From: Pseudomonas yamanorum
Lineage (GTDB): Bacteria; Pseudomonadota; Gammaproteobacteria; Pseudomonadales; Pseudomonadaceae
Length of the DNA: 64,000 nucleotides
Assembly (NCBI RefSeq): GCF_900105735.1
Contig: NZ_LT629793.1
Span: 1,612,001 to 1,676,000, forward strand
Direction: 5' to 3'
In this document: positions 1 to 9,275 of the stretch, piece after piece
Layout: every line of letters begins with the position of its first letter
Numbering within the stretch: position 1 is the stretch's first letter
The notes under the pieces: model-generated
Databases searched by the model: none
The model's input: only the letters and a program-made list of their open reading frames with translations
What the model was told of the DNA's origin: nothing
Translations under genes and position numbers: made by a program

Positions 1-997
1 ATTCGGTTTCCAGGCGCGCGCGTTCGGCTTCCTTCAGGTCGTCCTGCAACTGGCGCAAGCGTTGCTGGCCGTGCTGGATGCTCTGCTCGACCCGGGCGAT
101 GTCACCGCCCACCGAATAGAAGCGCCCCTGCACCAGATTGAAGCGCTCGGACAGGTCATGGTGACCGTCCCGCAGGCGCTCGATGCTGGCGTCGGCATTG
201 CGCTGCTCAGCCACTAACGCTTCGAAGCTGATTTCCTGGGTGCCGATGATCGCTTCGCGCTGGCCCACTTGATCATTCAATGCCTGCCAGCGCAGGGCTG
301 ACAGTTGCGCCTTGAGCTGACGCTCCTCGCCCTTGTATTCCTGATACTTCTCGGCCGCCTGGGCCTGACGGTGCAGGCGCTCCAACTGGCGCTCCAGCTC
401 TTCACGCAGGTCGGTCAGACGGGCAAGGTTTTCATGGGTGCGACGGATACGGTTTTCGGTCTCGCGCCGGCGCTCCTTGTACTTGGAGATGCCGGCCGCT
501 TCCTCGATAAAGTTACGCAGGTCTTCGGGCTTGGCTTCGATCAGCTTGGAGATCATGCCCTGCTCGATGATCGAGTAGCTGCGCGGGCCCAGGCCGGTAC
601 CGAGGAAGATGTCGGTAATGTCCCGACGGCGGCACTTGGTGCCGTTGAGGAAATAGCTGTTCTGGCTGTCGCGGGTGACTTTGCGGCGGATGGAAATTTC
701 CGCGTAGGCCGCGTACTCGCCCACCAGGGTGCCATCGGAGTTATCAAACACCAGTTCAATGCTGGCCTGGCTCACTGGCTTGCGGCTGGTGGAGCCGTTG
801 AAGATGACGTCGGTCATCGACTCGCCACGCAGGTTTTTCGCGGAGCTCTCGCCCATCACCCAGCGTACGGCGTCGATGATGTTCGACTTGCCGCAGCCAT
901 TGGGCCCGACCACTGCCGCCATATTACTGGGGAAGTTCACCGTGGTCGGGTCGACGAAGGATTTGAACCCCGCCAGTTTGATGCACTTGAGCCGCAC
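1..997 (-). CDS. smc: Chromosome segregation ATPase SMC (N-terminal part, runs off the left edge)
   Basis: Condensin-type ATPase that organises and segregates the chromosome in the cytoplasm. Only about the first 332 residues are in the window; the coiled coil, hinge and C-terminal ATPase half lie to the left. The reading frame opens with a GTG at 997-995, giving [14 protein letters not shown], followed by the Walker A motif GPNGCGKSN at residues 31-39 and the SMC-typical segment [16 protein letters not shown]. Charged heptad-like sequence starts after about residue 170, as expected for the coiled coil. The GTG lies two bases after the stop of the upstream GntR gene, so the two are probably co-transcribed. 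The family assignment is clear; only the GTG start is inferred, from conserved N-terminal residues and spacing. Confidence 0.96.
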   Translation of the reverse strand, partial: MRLKCIKLAGFKSFVDPTTVNFPSNMAAVVGPNGCGKSNIIDAVRWVMGESSAKNLRGESMTDVIFNGSTSRKPVSQASIELVFDNSDGTLVGEYAAYAEISIRRKVTRDSQNSYFLNGTKCRRRDITDIFLGTGLGPRSYSIIEQGMISKLIEAKPEDLRNFIEEAAGISKYKERRRETENRIRRTHENLARLTDLREELERQLERLHRQAQAAEKYQEYKGEERQLKAQLSALRWQALNDQVGQREAIIGTQEISFEALVAEQRNADASIERLRDGHHDLSERFNLVQGRFYSVGGDIARVEQSIQHGQQRLRQLQDDLKEAERARLETE

Positions 998-999
998 GC

Positions 1000-1659
1000 T
1001 TAGGCTTCCGCCAACGCAGCAATAACCAGCGAGCAACTGCGCTCGCCGTAGGCCGAGAGCACCTGGCGAATCTGTGGCAGGTCACGGGCCAGCACGGCGG
1101 CTAGCAACTGCTCGAACAGCACCAGGTACTCGCTCATGGACGCCTTGCGTTGATCCAGCGCCAGGTAATAGGCACGGTTCATCGCCGGCTGCAGGTTCTC
1201 GACGGTTTCCTGCAGATACGGGTTGTTAGCGAACGGATACGCGGCGCGCATCACATTGAAGCTTTCCTCGACGAAGGCGCGGATGTCCTGGCGTTCGAAG
1301 CTGGCGACCAAGCGCTGCTGGATCTGCACAAACGGCGCCATGTCGGCCTGGGTCTGCCAGCCGGCGGCGACCGCGTTGCCCAGCAGGATGTACAGCTCAC
1401 CCATCAGCGTGCACAGGCTCTGCACCTTGTGGGCAGTCAGCTCGGTGACATGGGCGCCACGGCGCGGCAGGATCGCGATCAGGTGCCGACGCTCAAGGAT
1501 CAGCAAGGCTTCGCGCACGGAACCACGGCTGACATTAAGCGCCAGTGTGACCTTCTGCTCCTGGATCCGCTCCCCAGGCTTGAGGTCGCCGCGAATGATA
1601 CGTTCGGCGAGGTGGTGAGCGATTTGCTCGGCAAGACTATCCGGCGCCTTGAACGTCAT
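1000..1659 (-). CDS. GntR-family transcriptional regulator (FCD type), next to xdhA
   Basis: A 219-residue DNA-binding regulator. Residues about 8-75 form the GntR winged helix ([21 protein letters not shown], then a helix-turn-helix ending [16 protein letters not shown]). Residues about 80-215 are an alpha-helical FCD-type ligand domain. It is divergent from xdhA across a 280-base spacer holding inverted repeats, and its stop is two bases before smc. Position suggests that it controls the xanthine dehydrogenase genes, possibly in response to a purine; this is inference. FCD regulators usually bind small carboxylates or similar metabolites through a metal site. The ATG start at 1659 puts the helix-turn-helix at the usual distance from the N terminus. 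Confidence 0.85.
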   Translation of the reverse strand: MTFKAPDSLAEQIAHHLAERIIRGDLKPGERIQEQKVTLALNVSRGSVREALLILERRHLIAILPRRGAHVTELTAHKVQSLCTLMGELYILLGNAVAAGWQTQADMAPFVQIQQRLVASFERQDIRAFVEESFNVMRAAYPFANNPYLQETVENLQPAMNRAYYLALDQRKASMSEYLVLFEQLLAAVLARDLPQIRQVLSAYGERSCSLVIAALAEA

Positions 1660-1848
1660 GTTTTCCCTTCAAAATCTTCTATCGGTACGAGCGCGGCAGT
1701 GTAGCGCACTTGCCCATTGATGGCGTACGGCCCACAAGCACGAATTTGGCATGAAATAAGCAACCGTTAAAGTCCAGAAGCCCCTAAAAACGGCGGTTCC
1801 AGAGAACTGGACCATAATTAAGGATGTTGAGATCGCATTTTCTTGACC

Positions 1849-1880
1849 TTTCGGTCAGAAAATCGTTGACCGAAAAGTCA
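1849..1880. promoter_or_regulatory. Candidate operator: nested inverted repeats upstream of xdhA
   Basis: TTTCGGTCA (1849-1857) is the reverse complement of TGACCGAAA (1867-1875), with a nine-base spacer. Each arm also belongs to a smaller palindrome: TGACC-tttc-GGTCA at 1844-1857 and TGAC-cgaaaa-GTCA at 1867-1880. It lies 60-90 bases before the xdhA GTG, in the spacer shared with the divergent GntR gene. That is a natural place for a regulator binding site; which protein binds is unknown. Confidence 0.45.
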
Positions 1881-1939
1881 GACATGACTAGATTCGGCGC
1901 AAAGCGGTTAACAACAATAATGAGTCTGCGAGGCCTTCC

Positions 1940-3388
1940 GTGATCCAGTTTTTACTAAACCAGGAGCTCCGTAGCGAGCACGCCCTGGACCCGAACCTGA
2001 CCGTGCTCAACTATTTGCGTGAGCACCTGGGCAAATCCGGCACCAAGGAAGGCTGCGCCAGCGGCGACTGTGGCGCCTGTACCGTGGTGGTCGGCGAGCT
2101 GCACACCGACGATCAAGGCGCGGAGCAGATTCGCTATCGCAGCCTCAACTCGTGCCTGACCTTTGTCTCATCCCTGCACGGCAAGCAACTGATCAGCGTT
2201 GAAGACCTCAAGCACCAGGGCCAACTCCACAGCGTGCAACAGGCCATGGTGGAGTGCCACGGTTCGCAATGCGGCTTCTGCACCCCGGGCTTTGTGATGT
2301 CGCTGTTCGCCCTGCAAAAAAACAGTGATGCACCCGACAGCCAGAAAGCCCATGAAGCCCTGGCCGGCAATCTCTGCCGCTGCACCGGTTATCGCCCGAT
2401 TCTCGCCGCCGCCGAACAGGCCTGCTGCAACAAGCCCCAGGACCAGTTCGACAGCCGCCAAGCCGACACCATCGCCCGCCTGAAATCCATCGCCCCGACG
2501 CAAACCGGTGAATTGAACAGCGGTGATAAACGCTGCCTGGTACCGTTGACCGTCGCCGACTTGGCGGACCTCTACGACGCTTATCCGCAAGCCCGGCTGT
2601 TGGCCGGCGGCACCGACCTGGCGCTGGAAGTCACCCAGTTCCACCGCACGCTGCCGGTGATGATCTACGTCGGCAATATCGAAGAAATGAAGCGCATCGA
2701 AAGCTTCGACGATCGCCTGGAAATCGGCGCAGCCACTTCCCTGTCCGACTGCTACAGCGCACTCAACAACGAATACCCGGACTTCGGCGAATTGCTCCAC
2801 CGCTTCGCTTCGTTGCAGATCCGCAACCAGGGCACCCTGGGCGGCAATATCGGCAACGCCTCGCCCATCGGTGACTCACCGCCACTGCTGATCGCCCTAG
2901 GCGCGCAGATCGTACTGTGCAAAGGCAACACCCGTCGCACTCTGGCCCTGGAAGACTACTTCATCGACTACCGTGTCACTGCCCGCCAGGACAGCGAATT
3001 CATCGAAAAAATCATCGTGCCCAAAGGCGTGCCGCTGTTCCGTGCCTACAAGGTTTCCAAGCGTCTGGACGATGACATTTCCGCCGTCTGCGCCGCCTTC
3101 AACCTCAAGATTGATAACGGCGTGATCACGGATGCCCGCGTGGCGTTCGGTGGCATGGCCGCCACCCCAAAACGTGCGAAAAGCTGCGAAGCCGCGCTGA
3201 ACGGCGCCACCTGGAATTCCGCCACCGTGGAAAAAGCCTGCGCCGCCCTCGCCGAAGATTTCACCCCGCTGTCGGACTTCCGCGCCAGCAAGGAATACCG
3301 CCTGCTCAGCGCACAAAACCTGCTGCGCAAATACTTCATCGAACTGCAAACGCCGCACATCGAGACTCGGGTGACCGCTTATGTCTAA
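1940..3388 (+). CDS. xdhA: Xanthine dehydrogenase small subunit (2Fe-2S and FAD)
   Basis: Electron-transfer subunit of xanthine dehydrogenase, which oxidises hypoxanthine to xanthine and urate. The 482 residues contain a plant-type [2Fe-2S] cluster (C39, C44, C47, C72) and the second helical [2Fe-2S] domain (C111, C114, C146, C148 in CGFCTPGF and CRCTGYRP). An FAD-binding domain follows, with LAGGTDLALE at 221-230 and the LGGNIGNASPIGD segment, and then a CO dehydrogenase flavoprotein C-terminal domain. Size and domain order match bacterial XdhA. The start is a GTG at 1940, giving MIQFLLNQELR. The gene overlaps xdhB by eight bases, so the subunits are probably translationally coupled. Confidence 0.96.
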   Translation: MIQFLLNQELRSEHALDPNLTVLNYLREHLGKSGTKEGCASGDCGACTVVVGELHTDDQGAEQIRYRSLNSCLTFVSSLHGKQLISVEDLKHQGQLHSVQQAMVECHGSQCGFCTPGFVMSLFALQKNSDAPDSQKAHEALAGNLCRCTGYRPILAAAEQACCNKPQDQFDSRQADTIARLKSIAPTQTGELNSGDKRCLVPLTVADLADLYDAYPQARLLAGGTDLALEVTQFHRTLPVMIYVGNIEEMKRIESFDDRLEIGAATSLSDCYSALNNEYPDFGELLHRFASLQIRNQGTLGGNIGNASPIGDSPPLLIALGAQIVLCKGNTRRTLALEDYFIDYRVTARQDSEFIEKIIVPKGVPLFRAYKVSKRLDDDISAVCAAFNLKIDNGVITDARVAFGGMAATPKRAKSCEAALNGATWNSATVEKACAALAEDFTPLSDFRASKEYRLLSAQNLLRKYFIELQTPHIETRVTAYV

Positions 3389-5780
3389 CCATCATGCCGT
3401 GGAAAAATCCCAAGCCGAACTCGCCGTACTGTTTGCCAAGGACCTGACCAGCGGCGTCGGTCGCAGCGTCAAGCACGACAGCGCCGCCAAGCACGTCTCG
3501 GGCGAGGCGCAGTACATCGATGACCGCCTGGAATTTCCGAAACAGTTGCACCTGTACGCACGCATGTCGGACCGCGCCCACGCGAAGATCATCAGCATCG
3601 ACACCGCGCCCTGCTATGCCTTCGAAGGTGTGCGCATCGTCATTACCCACGAAGACGTGCCGGGCCTGAAAGACATCGGCCCGCTGATGCCCGGCGACCC
3701 GTTGCTGGCCATCGACACCGTGCAGTTCGTCGGCCAGGTGGTGCTGGCCGTCGCCGCCCGTGACCTGGAAACCGCGCGCAAAGCCGCCATGGCCGCCGTG
3801 ATCGAATACGAAGACCTGGAGCCGGTGCTGGACGTGGTCGAGGCGTTTCGCAAAAAACATTTCGTGCTGGACAGCCACACCCACCAACGCGGTGATTCGG
3901 CGGGGGCGCTGGCGACCGCCAAAAACCGTATCCAGGGCACCCTGCACATCGGCGGCCAGGAACACTTCTACCTGGAAACCCAGATTTCTTCGGTGATGCC
4001 CACTGAAGATGGCGGCATGATTGTGTATTGCTCCACGCAAAACCCCACCGAAGTGCAGAAACTGGTGGCCGAAGTACTCGACGTGTCGATGAACAAGATC
4101 GTGGTCGACATGCGCCGCATGGGCGGTGGTTTTGGCGGCAAGGAAACCCAGGCCGCCAGCCCGGCATGCCTGTGCGCCGTGGTCGCACGCCTCACCGGCC
4201 AGCCAACCAAGATGCGCCTGCCACGGGTCGAAGACATGCTGATGACCGGCAAGCGCCACCCGTTCTATATCGAATACGACGTGGGCTTCGACGACAGCGG
4301 CCGGCTGCACGGTATCAACCTGGATCTGGCGGGCAACTGCGGCTGCTCGCCGGACCTGTCGAACTCGATTGTCGACCGCGCAATGTTCCACTCCGACAAC
4401 TCGTATTACCTGGGCGACGCCACCGTCAACGGCCACCGCTGCAAGACCAACACCGCGTCCAACACGGCTTATCGTGGCTTCGGCGGCCCCCAAGGCATGG
4501 TCGCCATCGAGGAAGTGATGGACGCGATTGCCCGGCACCTGGCCCTCGACCCGCTGGCGGTGCGCAAGGCCAACTACTACGGCAAGACCGAGCGCAACGT
4601 CACCCACTACTACCAGACCGTCGAGCACAACATGCTCGAAGAAATGACCGCCGAACTGGAACAAAGCAGCCAGTATTTTGAGCGCCGCGAAGCGATCCGT
4701 CGCTACAACGCCAACAGCCCGATCCTGAAAAAAGGCCTGGCCCTCACACCGGTGAAATTCGGGATTTCCTTCACCGCCAGTTTCCTCAACCAGGCCGGTG
4801 CGCTGATCCACATCTACACCGACGGCAGCATCCACCTGAACCACGGCGGCACCGAGATGGGCCAGGGGTTGAACATCAAGGTCGCGCAGGTGGTGGCCGA
4901 GATCTTCCAGGTGGAAATCGACCGCGTACAAATCACCGCCACCAACACCGACAAGGTGCCGAACACCTCGCCGACGGCGGCGTCCAGCGGTGCCGACTTG
5001 AACGGCAAGGCTGCACAGAACGCCGCCGAAACCATCAAGCAGCGCCTGGTGGAATTTGCCGCGCGCAAGTATGAAGTCAGCGAGGCCGACGTTGAATTCC
5101 ACAACGGGCATGTGCGGGTTCGCGATCACATTCTGACCTTTGAAGCGTTGATCCAGCAGGCGTATTTCGCCCAGGTTTCACTGTCGAGCACCGGTTTCTA
5201 CAAGACCCCGAAAATTTTCTACGACCGCAGCCAGGCGCGTGGCCGACCGTTCTACTACTTCGCGTTCGGCGCGGCCTGTTGCGAAGTGATCGTCGACACG
5301 CTGACCGGCGAATACAAAATGCTGCGCACCGACATCCTGCACGACGTGGGCGCCTCGCTGAACCCGGCCATCGACATCGGCCAGGTCGAAGGCGGCTTCA
5401 TCCAGGGCATGGGCTGGCTGACCATGGAAGAGCTGGTCTGGAATAACAAAGGCAAGCTGATGACCAATGGCCCGGCCAGCTACAAGATCCCGGCGGTCGC
5501 CGACATGCCGCTGGACCTGCGGGTGAAGCTGGTGGAAAACCGCAAGAACCCGGAAGACACGGTGTTCCATTCCAAGGCCGTGGGCGAGCCACCGTTCATG
5601 CTCGGTATTGCCTCGTGGTGTGCGATCAAGGATGCGGTGGCGAGCCTGGGTGACTATCGCCATCAGCCGAAGATTGATGCACCGGCAACCCCGGAGCGGG
5701 TGTTGTGGGGGTGTGAGCAGATGCGCCAGTTGACCGCCGCAAAAGCTGTGGAAACGGAAACCGAGTTGGCTTCGCTTTAG
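3381..5780 (+). CDS. xdhB: Xanthine dehydrogenase molybdopterin-binding large subunit
   Basis: Catalytic subunit carrying the molybdenum cofactor, 799 residues. Family motifs are visible: GGGFGGKETQAAS near residue 250, AYRGFGGPQGM near 365, GGTEMGQGLNIKVAQV near 495, and KAVGEPPFMLG near 735. The glutamate of KAVGEPP is the conserved base in this enzyme family. The N terminus matches XdhB forms that begin just before the conserved VGRSVKHDSA segment. It overlaps xdhA and is followed after a REP-containing spacer by xdhC, the chaperone that loads sulfurated cofactor. Acts in the cytoplasm as an A2B2 complex in known relatives. Confidence 0.96.
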   Translation: MSNHHAVEKSQAELAVLFAKDLTSGVGRSVKHDSAAKHVSGEAQYIDDRLEFPKQLHLYARMSDRAHAKIISIDTAPCYAFEGVRIVITHEDVPGLKDIGPLMPGDPLLAIDTVQFVGQVVLAVAARDLETARKAAMAAVIEYEDLEPVLDVVEAFRKKHFVLDSHTHQRGDSAGALATAKNRIQGTLHIGGQEHFYLETQISSVMPTEDGGMIVYCSTQNPTEVQKLVAEVLDVSMNKIVVDMRRMGGGFGGKETQAASPACLCAVVARLTGQPTKMRLPRVEDMLMTGKRHPFYIEYDVGFDDSGRLHGINLDLAGNCGCSPDLSNSIVDRAMFHSDNSYYLGDATVNGHRCKTNTASNTAYRGFGGPQGMVAIEEVMDAIARHLALDPLAVRKANYYGKTERNVTHYYQTVEHNMLEEMTAELEQSSQYFERREAIRRYNANSPILKKGLALTPVKFGISFTASFLNQAGALIHIYTDGSIHLNHGGTEMGQGLNIKVAQVVAEIFQVEIDRVQITATNTDKVPNTSPTAASSGADLNGKAAQNAAETIKQRLVEFAARKYEVSEADVEFHNGHVRVRDHILTFEALIQQAYFAQVSLSSTGFYKTPKIFYDRSQARGRPFYYFAFGAACCEVIVDTLTGEYKMLRTDILHDVGASLNPAIDIGQVEGGFIQGMGWLTMEELVWNNKGKLMTNGPASYKIPAVADMPLDLRVKLVENRKNPEDTVFHSKAVGEPPFMLGIASWCAIKDAVASLGDYRHQPKIDAPATPERVLWGCEQMRQLTAAKAVETETELASL

Positions 5781-5790
5781 ACCGAGGCGC

Positions 5791-5872
5791 TGCCTTCGCG
5801 AGCAAGCCCGGCTCCCACATTCTGATGTGTGAACCCAATCAAATGTGGGAGCTGGCTTGCCTGCGATAGCGG
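5791..5872. repeat. REP pair between xdhB and xdhC
   Basis: Two inverted REP-type half-sites: CTTCGCGAGCAAGCCCGGCT followed by CCCACAT, and further on ATGTGGGAGCTGGCTTGCC facing the other way. They are not identical: one half ends in a CGCGAG-type core, the other in a CTGGCTTGCC-type core, so this is a mixed pair. It forms a stem-loop in the transcript between two genes of the same unit and could stabilise the xdhAB message or reduce read-through into xdhC. Confidence 0.8.
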
Positions 5873-5903
5873 TCGAACTGACAACAGAGATGCTGAGGTA
5901 AAC

Positions 5904-6746
5904 ATGAACAACTGGATCAGCGCCCTCGCCGACCTGCAGAACCAGGGTGAACCCTGCGTGCTGGTGACCATCATCGAAGAGCTCGGCTCCACACCGCGCA
6001 ATGCCGGCTCGAAGATGGTGATCAGCGCCGCCCACACCTTCGACACCATCGGTGGCGGGCACCTGGAATACAAGGCGATGCAGATCGCCCGGGACATGCT
6101 CGTGCGGGGCCAGCAGAACACCCACCTGGAGCGCTTCAGCCTCGGCGCCAGCCTGGGCCAGTGCTGCGGCGGCGTGACGGTGCTGTTGTTCGAACCCATG
6201 GGCCAGGTGCAGGCGCACATCGCGGTGTTCGGCGCCGGCCATGTCGGCCGTGCGCTGGTGCCGTTGCTGGCCAGCCTGCCATGCCGGGTGCGCTGGATCG
6301 ATTCCCGGGAACAGGAATTCCCGGAACACATCCCCCAAGGCGTGCGTAAAATCGTCAGCGAAGAGCCGGTGGATGAAATCGACCACTTGCCCGCAGGCAG
6401 TTACTGCATCGTCATGACCCACAACCACGCACTGGACCTGGAACTGACCGCCGCCCTGCTCAAGCGCAATGACTTTACCTACTTCGGCCTGATCGGTTCG
6501 AAGACCAAGCGCGTCAAGTTTGAACACCGCCTGCGGGATCGCGGTTTCGACACAGCGCACCTGCAACGCATGCATTGCCCGATGGGGTTGACTGAGGTCA
6601 AAGGCAAACTGCCTGTGGAAATTGCCATCTCCATCGCCGGCGAAATCATCGCCACCTATAACGCCAATTTCGGCCAGCACACTGCGAGCGCCGAACCCAT
6701 TGCCAAACTGCTGCCGGTATCCCGCCGCAGCCAAGCGACTAACTGA
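5904..6746 (+). CDS. xdhC: Xanthine dehydrogenase accessory protein XdhC
   Basis: Binds molybdenum cofactor and promotes its sulfuration and insertion into XdhB. The 280-residue protein shows the XdhC/CoxI N-terminal domain (STPRNAGSKMV, TIGGGHLEYKA, GQCCGGVTVLLFEP near residue 85) and a C-terminal Rossmann domain (VFGAGHVGRALVPLLASLP near residue 107). The ATG at 5904 was chosen because a TGAGGT Shine-Dalgarno lies just upstream. The frame is open to 5829, but that stretch is REP sequence and is not coding. It lies between xdhB and guaD, matching the usual Pseudomonas purine-degradation order. Confidence 0.94.
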   Translation: MNNWISALADLQNQGEPCVLVTIIEELGSTPRNAGSKMVISAAHTFDTIGGGHLEYKAMQIARDMLVRGQQNTHLERFSLGASLGQCCGGVTVLLFEPMGQVQAHIAVFGAGHVGRALVPLLASLPCRVRWIDSREQEFPEHIPQGVRKIVSEEPVDEIDHLPAGSYCIVMTHNHALDLELTAALLKRNDFTYFGLIGSKTKRVKFEHRLRDRGFDTAHLQRMHCPMGLTEVKGKLPVEIAISIAGEIIATYNANFGQHTASAEPIAKLLPVSRRSQATN

Positions 6747-6753
6747 GACGACC

Positions 6754-8058
6754 ATGCCTTTGACACGCAAAGCCTACCGTGCCGCCATTTTGCACAGCAT
6801 CGCCGACCCTGCCGAAGTGGGGATCGAAGCCTCCTATGAGTATTTCGAAGACGGCCTGCTGGTGATCGACAACGGCCAGATCAGCACCCTGGGTCACGCC
6901 AGCGAATTGCTCGCTACCCTGCCCGCCGACATCGAAGTCACCCATTACCAGGACGCGCTGATCACCCCCGGCCTGATCGACACCCACATTCACCTGCCGC
7001 AAACCGGCATGGTCGGTGCCTATGGCGAGCAGTTGCTGGACTGGCTCAATACCTACACCTTCCCGTGTGAAAGCCAGTTCGCCGACAAGGCCCACGCCGA
7101 AGAAGTCGCGGACATTTTCATCAAGGAATTGCTGCGCAACGGCACCACCACCGCCCTGGTATTCGGCAGCGTGCACCCGCAGTCAGTGAACTCGTTTTTT
7201 GAAGCGGCCGAGAAGCTCGACCTGCGGATGATCGCCGGCAAGGTGATGATGGACCGCAACGCGCCGGACTATCTGACCGACACCGCCGAATCCGGCTACG
7301 CGGAAAGCAAGGCGCTGATCGAGCGCTGGCATGGCAAGGGCCGTTTGCACTACGCGGTAACGCCACGTTTCGCACCGACCAGTACGCCCGAACAGCTGAC
7401 CCTCGCCGGGCAGTTGCTGGGGGAGTACCCGGACCTGTACATGCAGACCCACATCAGTGAAAACCTGCAGGAAGTGGAGTGGGTGAAAGAACTGTTCCCG
7501 GAGCGTAAGGGCTACCTGGACGTGTACGACCATTACAAACTGCTGGGTGAGCGCTCGGTGTTCGCCCACGGTGTGCACCTGTGCGATGACGAGTGCGCGC
7601 GACTGGCAGAAGCAGGCTCGGCAGTCGCATTCTGCCCGACGTCGAACTTCTTCCTGGGCAGCGGGTTGTTCAACCTGCCGATGGCCGAGAAGCACAAGCT
7701 GAATGTCGGCCTGGGTACGGATGTCGGCGGTGGCACCAGCTTCTCGCTGCTGCAGACACTGAACGAAGCGTACAAGGTGATGCAGCTGCAAGGGGCGCGG
7801 TTGAGCCCGTTCAAGTCGTTGTACCTGGCGACCCTGGGCGGTGCGCGAGCACTGCGGTTGGAAGACAAGATCGGCACCCTGCAACCGGGTACTGATGCCG
7901 ACTTCCTGGTGCTGGATTACAACGCCACCCCGCTGCTCAGCTATCGCCTGAAGCAGGCCAACAACATTGCCGAGACGTTGTTTGTATTGATGACACTGGG
8001 GGATGACCGGGCGGTGTTGCAGACGTATGCGGCGGGGCAATTGGTGCACCAACGCTGA
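6754..8058 (+). CDS. guaD: Guanine deaminase
   Basis: Amidohydrolase that converts guanine to xanthine, feeding XdhAB. It is 434 residues long, the usual bacterial GuaD size. The metal-binding HxH is at residues 78-80 (DTHIHLPQTGMVG). Other landmarks are NGTTTALVFGSVHP, the QTHISENLQEVEW segment, VFAHGVHLCDDE and the late metal ligand in GLGTDVGGGTSFS. The ATG at 6754 lies eight bases after the xdhC stop; the frame extends further upstream, but that part overlaps xdhC and does not resemble the family. Operon with xdhABC is likely. Confidence 0.95.
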   Translation: MPLTRKAYRAAILHSIADPAEVGIEASYEYFEDGLLVIDNGQISTLGHASELLATLPADIEVTHYQDALITPGLIDTHIHLPQTGMVGAYGEQLLDWLNTYTFPCESQFADKAHAEEVADIFIKELLRNGTTTALVFGSVHPQSVNSFFEAAEKLDLRMIAGKVMMDRNAPDYLTDTAESGYAESKALIERWHGKGRLHYAVTPRFAPTSTPEQLTLAGQLLGEYPDLYMQTHISENLQEVEWVKELFPERKGYLDVYDHYKLLGERSVFAHGVHLCDDECARLAEAGSAVAFCPTSNFFLGSGLFNLPMAEKHKLNVGLGTDVGGGTSFSLLQTLNEAYKVMQLQGARLSPFKSLYLATLGGARALRLEDKIGTLQPGTDADFLVLDYNATPLLSYRLKQANNIAETLFVLMTLGDDRAVLQTYAAGQLVHQR

Positions 8059-8079
8059 TTTAACCAGCACCACAAACCA

Positions 8080-8170
8080 AATGTGGGAGCTGGCTTGCCT
8101 GCGATGCAGACACCTCGGTGTATCAGTGATACCGAGGTGATGCTATCGCAGGCAAGCCAGCTCCCACATG
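8080..8170. repeat. REP pair (REPIN) between convergent guaD and the GntR gene
   Basis: ATGTGGGAGCTGGCTTGCC at the left and its reverse complement GGCAAGCCAGCTCCCACAT at the right flank a spacer that holds a smaller inverted repeat (ACCTCGGTGTATC/GATACCGAGGT). The whole region can fold into one long hairpin. It sits between the 3' ends of two converging genes and may act as a bidirectional transcript barrier. Confidence 0.88.
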
Positions 8171-8181
8171 TTTGATCGGGT

Positions 8182-8946
8182 TTACAACTTTACAGACGAG
8201 CGCCCCGGCTTCTTGGTCTGCAACAAATGCGAGAACACCGCATGCAGATCATCGGAAGCGCTCTCCTCATCGAGGTTGAGCTTGCTGTCGATGTGATCCA
8301 TGTGATGCATCATCAGGTTCACCGCCAGACCCGCATCCCGCGCTTCGATCGCGTCGATCAGCTGGGTGTGTTCATCGTAGGAACAGTGGGAGCGGTTGCC
8401 GCTTTCATACTGGGCGATGATCAACGAGGTCTGGGACACCAGGCTGCGCTGGAAGCTGATCAACGGGGCATTCTTCGCCGCCTCGGCCAGTTTCAGGTGG
8501 AACTCGCCGGAAAGCCGGATACCCGCACCGCGATCGCCCCGGGAGAAGCTGTCGCGCTCGTCGTTGACCATCTGCCGCAGCTCGGCCAGTTGCTCGGCCG
8601 TGGCATGCTGTACCGCCAACTCAGTGATCGCACGCTCCACCAGACGCCGGGCGAGGAACACCTGGCGGGCTTCCTCGACACTTGGGCTGGCCACTACCGC
8701 ACCCCGATTGGGCCGCAGCAGTACCACGCCTTCATGGGCCAGGCGCGACAGTGCGCGGCGGATGATGGTGCGGCTGACGCCAAAGATTTCGCCCAGCGCT
8801 TCTTCACTCAATTTGGTACCGGGCGCCAGGCGTTGCTCGAGGATCGCCTCGAAGATATGCGCGTAGACGATATCGTCCTGGGTTCCACTGCGACCGGCCT
8901 TACCGGCTCGCGGTTGTTTCTTGAGGGGCTGCAACTGTTCGTTCAT
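8182..8946 (-). CDS. GntR-family transcriptional regulator (FCD type) next to the purine genes
   Basis: A 254-residue regulator with an N-terminal basic tail (KKQPRAGKAGRSG), a GntR winged helix (about residues 25-95, with FGVSRTIIRRALSRLAHEGVV) and an FCD ligand domain. The C terminus ends in a basic tail (LLQTKKPGRSSVKL). The start at 8946 (MNEQLQPLKK) is preferred because sequence upstream in the frame does not resemble the family. It is divergent from the BenE-type transporter gene and convergent with guaD, so control of purine uptake or degradation is plausible but inferred. Confidence 0.83.
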   Translation of the reverse strand: MNEQLQPLKKQPRAGKAGRSGTQDDIVYAHIFEAILEQRLAPGTKLSEEALGEIFGVSRTIIRRALSRLAHEGVVLLRPNRGAVVASPSVEEARQVFLARRLVERAITELAVQHATAEQLAELRQMVNDERDSFSRGDRGAGIRLSGEFHLKLAEAAKNAPLISFQRSLVSQTSLIIAQYESGNRSHCSYDEHTQLIDAIEARDAGLAVNLMMHHMDHIDSKLNLDEESASDDLHAVFSHLLQTKKPGRSSVKL

Positions 8947-9148
8947 GGGCACTCGGGTCGGGAGAACGGCGGCGAATTGACGTTGACTGTAATACGGCAC
9001 AGAGGGTCGCTGGCAAGTATCGCGTAAAATCAGCGCACATTGTACACAACCCACTGCGCCAACACACTGTACGGCTGTTTGCGGCGCCGGCTGTATTGCA
9101 ATGAATCGTTACGTTTGAGTTTAGGCTTGATTCCGCACTTTCTCCTTT

Positions 9149-9247
9149 GCAGGAGCGAGCTTGCTCGCGAAAAACGTATAAGCACCGCATTCAGTCAGGA
9201 TGCCAGCATCATCGTTAACGACCTTCGCGAGCAAGCTCGCTCCTACA
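9149..9247. repeat. REP pair upstream of the BenE-type transporter
   Basis: GCAGGAGCGAGCTTGCTCGC and its inverted partner GCGAGCAAGCTCGCTCC are separated by about 60 bases. The core is the GGAGCGAGCTTGCTCGCGA variant, different from the GTGGGAGC variant elsewhere in the window. It lies in the 329-base spacer between the divergent GntR and transporter genes, close to the transporter start; I see no other feature in the spacer. Confidence 0.82.
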
Positions 9248-9275
9248 GACAGCCCGGTAAAAGGAACACCGCCCC

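Noticed and set aside
3336..5129. Long 597-codon ORF antisense to xdhB
   Set aside because: Shadow frame of a high-GC gene; the forward frame has all family motifs. Similar long antisense frames at 15729-17861, 29659-31401, 41747-44248 and 58936-61188 were rejected for the same reason.
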